Source of the DNA: Pseudomonadales bacterium
GTDB taxonomy: Bacteria; Pseudomonadota; Gammaproteobacteria; Pseudomonadales; Azotimanducaceae
Reading direction: 5' to 3'
DNA length: 12,052 nucleotides
Assembly: GCA_029244465.1 (NCBI GenBank)
Contig: JAQWQN010000144.1
Coordinates: 1-12,052 of the forward strand
Positions 1 through 7,728 of the stretch are shown here, piece after piece (the first letter of the stretch is position 1; each line of letters starts with the position of its first letter). Position numbers and translations under genes: made by a program. The notes beneath the pieces were generated by a model, which did no database searches, was not told the DNA's origin, and worked only from the letters and a program-made list of their open reading frames with translations.

Positions 1-72
1 CACAAATCTGATTAATATGCGCGTAGCATGCAGTTTCGTTGATTATCCTGCCTATCGTGGGAAGATGTCGTC

Positions 73-1203
73 ATCAGTGCAGTTGATCTCCCGGCAATTA
101 CTCCCCCGAAACACTTTATCAATGGATCGTTCAGGCCATCCCGTTCGGGTGCGCAATTTGCTGTCATTAATCCAGCAACAGAAGCGACCACTACCCTGGC
201 GGTGCGTGGTTATGCCACGGATATTGATGATGCCGTTTAAGCAGCCAAGGTAGCCTTTGAAGATGGCGCTTGGTCGCGAGCGAAGCCTGAGTTCAGGCGC
301 AAGGTTTTATTTCGCGCGGCTGATCTAATGGAGGCGCGGTCAGATGAAATTGTGCAGCTGCAGAGCTTGGAGATGGGTGCGCCGATAGGACCTGAACATG
401 CCGGTGTCCATCCGATGATTAACCGCTCGGCGTGGAACTTGCGGTTTTTTGCAGAAGAATAAAAGTTGGCCGGTAATCGGGCGTTCAATCGCGATGATTC
501 CTCGCTCACTTACACAATGTCAGACGCGGCTGGGGTGTTTGCACTGATCACTCCCTGGAACGGTCCCTTCATGTTTTCCACTTGGAAAATGGCGCCTTGT
601 CTTGCTTATGGTAATTCTGCAGTACATAAACCCTCAGAGCTGTCGCCACTGAGCATGGCCGTGGTATGTGAGATCTATGCGGAAGCAGGAATGCCCACCG
701 AGGTATCCAACATGGTGCTTGGTTACGGCGCGGAAGCCGGCGCGCCATTGGTTGAACACTAGGATGTCATCGGTGTTTCCTTCACCGGTCCGCCGACCAC
801 AGCTCGGGATATTGCGACGCGGGCAGCGAAGACGTTAAAACGCACGTCTTTTGAGCTTGGTGGCAAGTCTGCTAAGTTTATTTTTTGCCGATGCCGGTCT
901 GAAAAAAGCGACACGTGCCGCGTGAAATCTATCAGGAATTTCTTGTTGGCTTCAAACCAGCAGGGTCTTGGCTACTTTATTGAGCCGACAGCAATTGTTG
1001 ACATCGATAATGGCGCGCGGGCTTGTCAGGAAGAAATCTTTGGCCCCGTGGCCGCCATAATTTCCTTTGGTGATGCAGACCACGCTCTGCGGCAGCCGTT
1101 TGGTGGCATGAAGAACAGTGGCTTGGGACGGGAGGGTGGCGGTCTGAGCCGCGAGTTTTATACCCAAACGCGCTTCACGTCATTCCCGTTAACGCCTCGT
1201 TGA
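73..1203 (+). pseudogene. Degraded NAD(P)-dependent aldehyde dehydrogenase
   Basis: Reading frame 1 gives aldehyde dehydrogenase sequence most like HpaE-type semialdehyde dehydrogenases. Visible are the FINGSF start region, the substrate/cofactor segment LITPWNGPFMFSTWKMAP, HKPSE, FELGGKSAKFIF, then EEIFGP and a C-terminal PFGGMKNSGLGRE. The frame is broken by TAA at 238-240, TAA at 460-462 and TAG at 760-762. An extra T in the run near 886-891 moves the reading to frame 2 (continuing ADAGLKKATRAA), then a stretch like EIYQEFLVGF lies in frame 3 (924 on), and frame 1 resumes near 950. Comparison with the family (about 480-500 residues) implies three deletions: about 35 residues with the catalytic Cys (near 920), about 50 residues (near 955) and about 45 residues (near 1090). 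There is no in-frame ATG; the ATC at 73 is where a start might have been. The family oxidises aldehydes to acids, but this copy cannot make an active enzyme. Recognition as an aldehyde dehydrogenase is certain; substrate is unknown. Confidence 0.93.
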
Positions 1204-1240
1204 TCGGTTTTGGGCTAGGAAATTCGGAAAACTGATCCGG

Positions 1241-1269
1241 TTGACTCGTTTTCTTGGAATGGCTGTTAG
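1241..1269 (+). promoter_or_regulatory. Weak candidate promoter for the purC-like gene
   Basis: TTGACT at 1241-1246 is a good -35 match; 17 nt later lies TGTTAG (1264-1269), a poor -10 match with about three of six consensus bases. It sits in the 123-nt gap between the dead aldehyde dehydrogenase and the purC-like start. Position and spacing are right, but the -10 element makes this a guess. Confidence 0.25.
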
Positions 1270-1326
1270 AAATGACTATCCTGCCAGATCAGGTAGTGCT
1301 GCTACGACAGAACAGACGTTTTACCC

Positions 1327-2379
1327 ATGTTAAACGAAGAAAAGATCCGCGAACTTGTGGCGACCCATGGGGTCGCTGTGAATGAAGGCCGTCCCGTCAA
1401 ACAGCTGATTGAGGATGGTGAGCTACCGCGTCTGAGCGGTTGCACTGTATTAGAAGGCAAGGTGTCCGACTCCGTATTCGGTGATCAGTTGAGAACCTCA
1501 TCCGGTAAGGCCATCCGTTTGATGTTTCGCAACAACCGAATTTCAACCCACGATGTGAATCGCGGTGCGATTCCCTTCAAAGACCAGGTCTTAGCGCTCA
1601 ACCACGATCATATGCATCAACTGGTGAAGCCAGTACTTGGCTCTTCACAGTTTGAAGTCGATGGGCTATCCCCTACCTCAACGGTGATTCCTGCGGAAAA
1701 CCTGAAGCTGTTGATGGTAGAGAATGTTCTTCGCCTCTACATGGCTGAGAGTTCGACGTCGACTTCCCTCTACCAGCACTGGCTGGTGGCCAAGGAGGAG
1801 GGACTAAGCACCATGAGTTACGCGGGGCATCAGCTTGATCTCGCTGCTCTTGAGCCGAACGGGCAGCTACCGTACTTGATGGATACGCCGAGTACGAAGG
1901 AAGCGGTAGATCACACGATTGATCCCAGCTACCTGATCCAGAATGGTGTCTGCACAGTGGGGCAGTATGCGCAAATCCGCAATGCGTCGCTTATGGCGTT
2001 CGGTATTGTGACCCAATATTTGGCTCAAAAGAGCATGGTACTGGTCGATACCAAGACTGAGCATGGGATCAATACGGAGGGCCAGATCGTGTCTGCCGAT
2101 GAGCTCTATACGATGGATTCATCGCGCTTCTGGCGAATGGACGAAAAGGGCGCGCCACTCACCCGAGATGGCAAACCTGTGTCGTTCTCGAAGGAGTTCG
2201 CCCGTGGCATGGTCAAGGAGGCGGGACAGCAGTTCTCCAGCGAGCAATCGAGTGAGATCGCTGTGCGCTACATCCAAGGACTTCAGCACCTCACGGGGGA
2301 TAGTTTCGAACCGGATTTACGCCCACGCGATCAACGTATCATCGAGTCGGTCAATCTCGTTCTGGATTCCTTGTTGTAG
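1327..2379 (+). CDS. purC: SAICAR synthetase family protein (PurC-like), divergent
   Basis: Phosphoribosylaminoimidazole-succinocarboxamide synthase joins aspartate to CAIR with ATP in purine synthesis; the enzyme is cytosolic. The 350 residues match the longer type of PurC (about 350-370) and keep the family order: phosphate loop GKVSD (44-48), RISTHD (71-76), TPSTKE (187-192), the metal/ATP motif DTKTE (241-245), and DEL followed by DSSRFW (258-269). The D-x-K-x-E triad (D241, K243, E245), the DE pair and the DSSR arginine are present. Signature positions that differ from the usual consensus are S47 (usually R in GKVRD), H75 (usually F), H246 (usually F in EFG) and M263 (usually P in TPDSSR). 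The ATG at 1327 is the first start in the frame, without a clear Shine-Dalgarno sequence. Flanking genes are pseudogenes and there is no purine operon. I infer either the housekeeping enzyme in a divergent lineage or a repurposed paralogue. Confidence 0.82.
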   Translation: MLNEEKIRELVATHGVAVNEGRPVKQLIEDGELPRLSGCTVLEGKVSDSVFGDQLRTSSGKAIRLMFRNNRISTHDVNRGAIPFKDQVLALNHDHMHQLVKPVLGSSQFEVDGLSPTSTVIPAENLKLLMVENVLRLYMAESSTSTSLYQHWLVAKEEGLSTMSYAGHQLDLAALEPNGQLPYLMDTPSTKEAVDHTIDPSYLIQNGVCTVGQYAQIRNASLMAFGIVTQYLAQKSMVLVDTKTEHGINTEGQIVSADELYTMDSSRFWRMDEKGAPLTRDGKPVSFSKEFARGMVKEAGQQFSSEQSSEIAVRYIQGLQHLTGDSFEPDLRPRDQRIIESVNLVLDSLL

Positions 2380-2391
2380 ATAGGCCGGCGC

Positions 2392-2657
2392 TTAACTGAT
2401 TGCTTCCACCCGACCCGAGATAGACTTGTGCCACGGCGTGGCGACGAATTGGTCGGCACGCTCGGTTGTCGTGAGTTCATTTGTCGTGAGTTCATTTGGG
2501 GCGGCACCAGTGGTTTTCAAATTGCCTTGTTCATCCGGATAGTCGAGGCCAATCGGTTGGGAATGGCGATGTGTCCGCGCTGCATACGATCTTTGATCGC
2601 AACCACGACTTGCAACGCGCCGCGATCCCGCCGAGCAGCAAGGCCGGTCGCGAGCCG
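2392..2657 (-). pseudogene. 3' remnant of a molybdopterin oxidoreductase (C-terminal cofactor-binding domain)
   Basis: Read on the minus strand, two frames together give the typical end of a formate dehydrogenase/DMSO reductase-type molybdoenzyme: RRDRGALQVVVAIKDRMQ, then RGHIAIPN, then GLDYPDEQGN, TGAAPNELTT, and ATPWHKSISGRVEAIS before TAA at 2392-2394. The family pattern is GHVxLPNGxGLDYP...TGxAPNELT...AGTPWHK...RLE. The frame changes between IPN and GLDYP, near 2551-2558, so the chain is broken. A perfect 15-bp tandem duplication (2468-2497) doubles NELTT. Upstream of about 2657 the frame turns Arg/Cys/Ser-rich and no earlier domains (iron-sulfur motif, catalytic Cys/Sec) are found within the window, so at least 600 residues are missing. 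It converges on the purC-like gene with 12 nt between stops. Assignment rests on motif memory, not a search. Confidence 0.62.
2468..2497. repeat. Perfect 15-bp tandem duplication (two copies)
   Basis: GTCGTGAGTTCATTT occurs twice back to back (2468-2482 and 2483-2497). On the minus strand each unit encodes NELTT, duplicating the conserved NELT motif of the molybdopterin oxidoreductase remnant. The unit length is a multiple of three, so this change by itself kept the frame; it looks like replication slippage rather than a regulatory repeat. Confidence 0.9.
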
Positions 2658-3213
2658 TGATAAATCTTGCCAAACGAATCGAGCGCGATGCCTGCAAGCA
2701 TGGCGCTTGTGGTGCTTCTGAGCCGTGGTGGCGCGAGCAGAAGTGCAAGCGTGGCACAGAGCTAAAACCCAGATAATCAAACGATGTGTAAAGCGGGAGC
2801 GGAATCGAGATCGAGACATTTATTAGCTAGAGCAATAGATGAGCCAGTTCTGCAGCGGGTGATCCGATGGCAGTTGCAAGGGATGCCCGGCCACCTCGGT
2901 TTCAATTACGAGGTGGACATCCAAGTAAGCACAGTCAACAAAATTGCTCACGGCTATGTTGGTTCTATCTCTCGTTGGATGATCCGGAATGGCAATAAGG
3001 GGCTGCACCGCATGCAATCGGACGCGCTCAGTTTGGTCGAATTTCCATCGCCGATTCAGACGCGAAAGCCACGCCGTTAATGGATGCCGTTTTGATGCGG
3101 CATGGCGGGCGATCTAAGAGCAAACCCGTTAACCAAGTGCAGGGGCGAGTAACCTAATTCTAATCGAGTAAATCAGCGCTAGTTTTCATGTGCAAGCTGT
3201 GTCTCGCGCCATT
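2658..3213. other. 556-base stretch with no recognisable intact gene
   Basis: Between the molybdoenzyme remnant and the pyrC stop codon, both strands carry open stretches but nothing I can name with confidence. On the plus strand, 2784-3080 stays open for 98 codons and includes IAHGYVGSISRWMIRNG, which has the look of a TetR-family C-terminal helix (aggxxgxxxxWxxxG); no helix-turn-helix region precedes it. On the minus strand, a frame ending at the stop near 2823 is open for about 80 codons upstream (for example YLDVHLVIETEVAGHP) and has protein-like composition. At most one can be real. Neither has a ribosome binding site. The region is most simply decayed coding DNA. Confidence 0.5.
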
Positions 3214-4257
3214 CTAGGGCGCGGCCTCAATGACCGACCAAGCAATTTGCTCGCCTGCCATGAACGGGACAATTTCTTCTCCAAGGTAGGGATAGCTGGA
3301 CGGGATTTGCCACGGGCGACGCTCAAGATGCAGCGACTCGGTGTTGCGCGGGAGGCCATAAAAGTCTGGCCCATGGTGGCTGGCAAAGGCTTCTAGCTGC
3401 TCGAGTTTGCCAACTGTTTCGAAAGCTTGCGCGTACAGTTCGATGGCTGTGGGTGCGGTAAAGCTGCCGGCGCAACCGCAGGCGTGTTCTTTCGTATCTC
3501 GGCTATGGGGGGCACTATCGGTGCCGAGGAAAAATTTCGGATTACCTGAGGTGGCGGCTTCAAGAAGTGCCAATCTATGCCGCTCTCGTTTCAGCACGGG
3601 TAGACAGTAATTGTGTGGCCGTATACCGCCTTCAAACAGGGCGTTGCGATTCAATAGCAGGTGGTGCGCCGTGATGGTTGCGGCAACGTTGTCGGGTGCT
3701 TTAGTGACAAAATCTGCGGCTTCAGCGGTTGTGATGTGCTCGAAAACGATGTTTAGTCTTGGAAATCGCACCGTTAAGGGTGCCAGGATTTCTGCAATGA
3801 AGACTGCCTCTCGATCAAAGATATCGACGTGGCTATCTGTCACCTCGCCATGGACCAGTAGCGGCAGGCCCACTCGCTCCATCGCGGTAAGTGCCTCATA
3901 GCAGTTCGTAATGTTGGTCACGCCGGATTGCGAGTTTGTGGTCGCGCCTGCCGGGTAGAGTTTTACCGCGAACACGCAATCGCTGCGTTTGGCAGCAAGA
4001 ATCTCGGTCTCTGGCGTGTTATCGGTGAGATAAAGTGTCATCAAAGGCGAAAAGTTGGCGTCTGCGGGTAGCGCGCTGCAGATGCGTTCTCGGTAGGCTA
4101 GTGCTTGCGCTGTAGTGGTTACGGGTATTGGCAGATTGGGCATGATAATCGCGCGGCCGAATTGCCGCGCGGTAAATGGCAGTACGTCCGCCAAGGCATC
4201 GCCATCGCGCACGTGTAGATGCCAATCATCAGGCATTGTGAGAGTAAGGTGGTCCAA
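3214..4257 (-). CDS. pyrC: Dihydroorotase, class II
   Basis: Catalyses reversible cyclisation of N-carbamoyl-L-aspartate to dihydroorotate, the third step of pyrimidine synthesis, in the cytosol. The 347 residues are almost exactly the length of E. coli PyrC (348). All two-zinc site ligands are visible: H13 and H15 in DWHLHVRDG, the carboxylated K99 in VKLYPAGATTNS, H136 in HGEV, H174 in FEHITT and the catalytic D247 in GTDSAPH. Each lies exactly three residues before its E. coli counterpart. The frame opens with TTG at 4257; the only other nearby option is ATG at residue 8 (4236), which would remove the strand before PDDWHLH, so TTG is preferred but not proven. An in-frame stop lies ten codons upstream of the TTG. 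The gene follows the acyl-CoA carboxylase gene by 83 nt on the same strand; read-through is possible, though there is no functional link. Confidence 0.96.
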   Translation of the reverse strand: MDHLTLTMPDDWHLHVRDGDALADVLPFTARQFGRAIIMPNLPIPVTTTAQALAYRERICSALPADANFSPLMTLYLTDNTPETEILAAKRSDCVFAVKLYPAGATTNSQSGVTNITNCYEALTAMERVGLPLLVHGEVTDSHVDIFDREAVFIAEILAPLTVRFPRLNIVFEHITTAEAADFVTKAPDNVAATITAHHLLLNRNALFEGGIRPHNYCLPVLKRERHRLALLEAATSGNPKFFLGTDSAPHSRDTKEHACGCAGSFTAPTAIELYAQAFETVGKLEQLEAFASHHGPDFYGLPRNTESLHLERRPWQIPSSYPYLGEEIVPFMAGEQIAWSVIEAAP

Positions 4258-4273
4258 TTGGCCTGTCCAAGAA

Positions 4274-4289
4274 TGTAAGCGGATTTACA
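4274..4289. promoter_or_regulatory. Short inverted repeat before pyrC, possible operator
   Basis: TGTAA (4274-4278) and TTACA (4285-4289) form a perfect inverted repeat around a 6-nt centre, 17 nt upstream of the pyrC TTG. It sits where a repressor or the transcription start could lie. A 5-bp repeat can easily be chance and it matches no operator that I know. Confidence 0.2.
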
Positions 4290-4340
4290 GTCTACCTGCA
4301 TCTGCGATTGCCGAACGCATTTATGTCGGTTTGCCGAGAA

Positions 4341-7300
4341 CTACCAGGTATCGATAAAAGGATACTTCTTCTCTGTCCGCTCGGGTACAGGCGGTAATCG
4401 CTTTAGGCTCTCCGCTATCCAGGACCGGGTTTCTGCTGGGTCGATGACATCATCCAAGCCACCACCGGCAGCCGCGTTGACGGCTTTAGCCGATTCGTAA
4501 GCGCGGTCTACTCGCTTGTTAAATTCTGCCGCTCGCTCGTCTGGATCGTCGATGGCTGCGAGTTCTTTGCGATAACCGAGCTTCACTGAGCCCTCTATAT
4601 TCATGCCGGCGAATTCTGCTGTTGGCCATGCGACGGTAAAGAAACCGACCAAAGCGCTGGCGCCACACATGGCTTGCACCCCGAGCCCATATGCTTTGCG
4701 GACGATCACCCCAAAGAGGGGTGTTGTGAGGTTTGCTCCGGCGTTGAACATGCGCACGCAGTGCCGCACTAGTGCGGTGGCTTCGACATCGGGACCTACC
4801 ATCATGCCTGGGCAGTCCATCAGACTGAGGATTGGTATATCGAAAGCATCGCAAAGTTGGATAAACCGCGCACCTTTGTCTGCACCATCGGAATCGATTG
4901 CGCCGGCCAGATGATGTGGGTTGTTGGCGATGACCCCCATGGGTTTACCTTCTACCCTTATGAAGCTGGTGATGACGCCAATGCCGAACTCTTTGCGGAT
5001 TTCGAGTACCGAGTCGACGTCGGCGATCGTGTCAATGATTTCGCGCATGTCATAGAGACGCAGACGATTTTCTGGGACCACATGACGTAGCGTGCGCTGG
5101 TCGGGGGCTTCCCAGGAACTCGCTGACCCTTGGAAGTAGGAAAGATATTTTTTAGCGACTTGCACGGCTTCTTGCTCATCTTCGACCAGTATGTCGACTA
5201 CGCCGTTCGGGACTTGAAAGGACATGGGTCCGACTTCTTCGGGCGTGTAGATGCCGAGTCCGCCACCTTCGATCATGGCAGGTCCGCCCATCGCGATGGT
5301 TGAGTCTTTGGTTGCGATAATGACATCACAGCAGGCGAGTAGCGCGGTGTTACCTGCGAAACATCGGCCATGATTGACTGCCACCATCGGCACGGCGCCA
5401 GATAGTTTTGAAAAGGTGGTAAACGTATGGGTATCGAAGGCCACCGCTGGCCCTGTGCTGTCATCACCCGGGCGACCGCCGCCGCCTTCGCCGAATAGGA
5501 TGAGCGGCATGCGAAAACGCAAAGCGAGTTCGAACACGCGGTCTTGCTTGTAGTGGTTGCGAGCGCCCTGGGTACCCGCCAGTACCGTGTAGTCATAGTG
5601 GACCACCATTGCCCGTGCAGCCTCCTCACCAAACAAGTCGGCATTGATGGTGCCTGTGCCCGCAACAACGCCGTCGCCGGGCGTCTGTTTACGAAGAGAT
5701 TCCATATCGTGGCGTTTGTGTTGACGCGCGACAATCAGTGGCCAGTATTCTTTAAAGGACCCTGGGTCCATGAGCTCAGCGATGTTCTGCCTTGGCATTC
5801 GTCCGCCCCGCGCATGACGCTTGGCAACGGCTTCTTGACGATGTTCGTCAAGCGTAAAGGCGTGACGATCGATGTTTTCTTGTAAGTCCCCGCGGATGTG
5901 GTCTGGATCAATGGCCTGGACGGTGCTTTGTTTACCCCCAGTGACACTTGCTTTCTCCACAAATACGATGGGGTAACCATCCCGGACCACATCTCCAGAT
6001 GCCATCGTCACCTGACGGACGATGCCGTCATGGTCCGCGGCGATGACGTGCTCCATTTTCATTGCTTCGACGACCGCTAACTGTTGTCCGGCTCTGACTT
6101 CCTGTCCAACCTCCACGTCAATTGAAACGATTGTGCCCTGGATTGGCGAACTCACACCGATCGATCCATCGGGGCCAATCGCGTTGGCGTCATCCGGTCT
6201 TGTTTCGGTTCTCTTGGCCCTTGTTTCAGCATCGTGTGCAAATAGAGCCAATGGGTCAGAGGTATCCACTCGGGCTCCGGCAAAGCCGTCGCCGCTCTGG
6301 CTTGTTTCGTCGCCGCTAACGAATCGGTCTGCCAAGCTCGATGGTGCTACAAGCTGGCTCACATGTTCATCTACCCAACGGGTGTGGATTAGGCCATTGA
6401 CAAAATCCGGATGGGAAATGAGGTTTTGTAGAAATTCAATATTGACGTTTAGACCTTCAACGCGAAACTCGGCGAGCGTCCGAACCATTTTCGCGGACGC
6501 TGCAAAAAAGTCAGCTGATTTGCTGGCAACGATGACCTTGGCTAACAAAGAGTCGAAAGCAGTCGACGTTTGATATCCCGCGTAGCCGAAGCCATCGGTC
6601 CGCACCCCTGGTCCACTAGGTGGTTGATAGGCGTTCAGGGTGCCGGAGGAGGGAAGTACGCTGCCATCCGCTTTTAGAGTTTCCATATTCACACGGGCCT
6701 GAATGGCATAGCCGCGGGTTGTGACCGGTTGGCCCAGACCAACGGCAGATAGGGACTGTCCTGCCGCGATTAGTATTTGGCTTTGTACGAGGTCAACACC
6801 GGTCACTTCCTCCGTGACTGTGTGTTCGACTTGCAGACGCGCGTTTGCTTCGATAAAGACGAACTCGGGTGCACCCTTGTCAGCATTGACGAGGAATTCA
6901 AATGTCCCCAAGCTTTGGTACTTCTCTTGCTCCGCGAAGCGAATTGCTGCGTTGGTGATGCGCTGTCGGAGGCCGTCCGCCAACGCCGGGGCGGGTGCAA
7001 TCTCAACGAGCTTCTGATTTCGTCTTTGAGCGGAACACTCCCTGTCACCCAGGTGTGTCACCGTGCCGGTCTGATCGCCAACGATCTGCACTTCGATGTG
7101 GCGAGCATTAGTCAGGAATACTTCGACGTACACATCTTCGATGCCAAACGCCGAGCGCGCTTCCGACTGACAACGCGTATAAGCCTCCGCCAGATCCTTT
7201 TTGTCTGTCACGGCACGAGTGCCGCGTCCACCACCGCCTGCCAGCGCTTTGATAATGATGCCGCCGGGATGTTCATCGAAAAATTGACTGGCTTCCTCGA

Positions 7301-7718
7301 GGGTGACACTGCGATCGACGCCGGGTAAGACCGGTACATCTGCCTGGATGGCGGCGGCGCGGGCTCGAGCTTTGTCGCCAAACAGACTCAATTGCGCGGG
7401 TGAGGGGCCAATGAATGTAATGCCCGTATCCTGGCACAATTGCGCAAACTCAGATTGTTCTGAGAGAAAACCATAACCGGGATGAATAGCATCGCAATTG
7501 GCAGCGAGACAGGCGTCGATAACGCCTTGCATGTTGAGATAGGCGGGCGCGCCCAATCCGTTTAACTGGATCGCTTCATCCGCCACCTTTGTGTGTAAGC
7601 TAAGTGCATCGTCTTCGGAATAAATCGCAACGGTTCGCAATCCCAAGTCCTGTGCCGCGCGACTGATGCGGATAGCGATTTCGCCTCGATTGGCTATGAG
7701 CACGCCTTTAAAATTCAT
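4341..7718 (-). CDS. Single-chain biotin-dependent acyl-CoA carboxylase (BC-BCCP-CT fusion)
   Basis: Carboxylates an acyl-CoA with bicarbonate and ATP through covalent biotin. 1125 residues, about 120 kDa, the size of bacterial single-chain carboxylases such as the mycobacterial long-chain acyl-CoA carboxylase. Biotin carboxylase spans about 1-450: IANRGEIAIR (8-17), K116, K157, glycine loop GGGGRG (161-166), H207, K236, E274 and IEANARLQVEH (289-299, with E290, N292, R294). The biotinyl domain is at about 521-588, with EAMKMEH and biotin lysine K554. The carboxyltransferase covers about 638-1110, with GGGGRPGDD (745-753), CFAGNTALLACCDVIIA (786-802) and DCPGMMVGPD (968-977). All catalytic motifs are intact. 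The start is ATG 7718, with AGGGG 5 nt upstream; the frame stays open to 7862, but that extra part overlaps the preceding gene, is Arg/His-rich and precedes the canonical N-terminus. It begins 8 nt after the CoA-transferase fusion ends. The acyl substrate (acetyl, propionyl, branched, long-chain) cannot be decided. Confidence 0.94.
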   Translation of the reverse strand: MNFKGVLIANRGEIAIRISRAAQDLGLRTVAIYSEDDALSLHTKVADEAIQLNGLGAPAYLNMQGVIDACLAANCDAIHPGYGFLSEQSEFAQLCQDTGITFIGPSPAQLSLFGDKARARAAAIQADVPVLPGVDRSVTLEEASQFFDEHPGGIIIKALAGGGGRGTRAVTDKKDLAEAYTRCQSEARSAFGIEDVYVEVFLTNARHIEVQIVGDQTGTVTHLGDRECSAQRRNQKLVEIAPAPALADGLRQRITNAAIRFAEQEKYQSLGTFEFLVNADKGAPEFVFIEANARLQVEHTVTEEVTGVDLVQSQILIAAGQSLSAVGLGQPVTTRGYAIQARVNMETLKADGSVLPSSGTLNAYQPPSGPGVRTDGFGYAGYQTSTAFDSLLAKVIVASKSADFFAASAKMVRTLAEFRVEGLNVNIEFLQNLISHPDFVNGLIHTRWVDEHVSQLVAPSSLADRFVSGDETSQSGDGFAGARVDTSDPLALFAHDAETRAKRTETRPDDANAIGPDGSIGVSSPIQGTIVSIDVEVGQEVRAGQQLAVVEAMKMEHVIAADHDGIVRQVTMASGDVVRDGYPIVFVEKASVTGGKQSTVQAIDPDHIRGDLQENIDRHAFTLDEHRQEAVAKRHARGGRMPRQNIAELMDPGSFKEYWPLIVARQHKRHDMESLRKQTPGDGVVAGTGTINADLFGEEAARAMVVHYDYTVLAGTQGARNHYKQDRVFELALRFRMPLILFGEGGGGRPGDDSTGPAVAFDTHTFTTFSKLSGAVPMVAVNHGRCFAGNTALLACCDVIIATKDSTIAMGGPAMIEGGGLGIYTPEEVGPMSFQVPNGVVDILVEDEQEAVQVAKKYLSYFQGSASSWEAPDQRTLRHVVPENRLRLYDMREIIDTIADVDSVLEIRKEFGIGVITSFIRVEGKPMGVIANNPHHLAGAIDSDGADKGARFIQLCDAFDIPILSLMDCPGMMVGPDVEATALVRHCVRMFNAGANLTTPLFGVIVRKAYGLGVQAMCGASALVGFFTVAWPTAEFAGMNIEGSVKLGYRKELAAIDDPDERAAEFNKRVDRAYESAKAVNAAAGGGLDDVIDPAETRSWIAESLKRLPPVPERTEKKYPFIDTW

Positions 7719-7723
7719 ATGAT

Positions 7724-7728
7724 CCCCT
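7724..7728 (-). promoter_or_regulatory. Ribosome binding site fixing the carboxylase start
   Basis: AGGGG on the minus strand, 5 nt before ATG 7718. Its first bases are part of the TAG stop (7727-7729) of the upstream CoA-transferase fusion. This supports the 7718 start over the 48-codon longer frame and suggests translational coupling in one transcript. Confidence 0.75.

Noticed and set aside
2063..2383. 106-codon frame overlapping the end of the purC-like gene
   Set aside because: Arg/Ser-rich +1 shadow of a gene with clear family motifs; no ribosome binding site.
2468..2497. CRISPR-like repeat
   Set aside because: Two 15-bp units without spacers, inside a decayed coding sequence; a slippage duplication explains it.
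3084..3103. ATGCCG/CGGCAT inverted repeat with 8-nt loop downstream of pyrC
   Set aside because: Considered as the pyrC terminator, but it lies over 100 nt past the stop, is only 6 bp and has no T run on either strand.
6022..7328. Long plus-strand open frames (6022-6573 and 6777-7328)
   Set aside because: They are antisense to the biotin carboxylase domain, whose motifs are all intact; composition is typical of a shadow frame.
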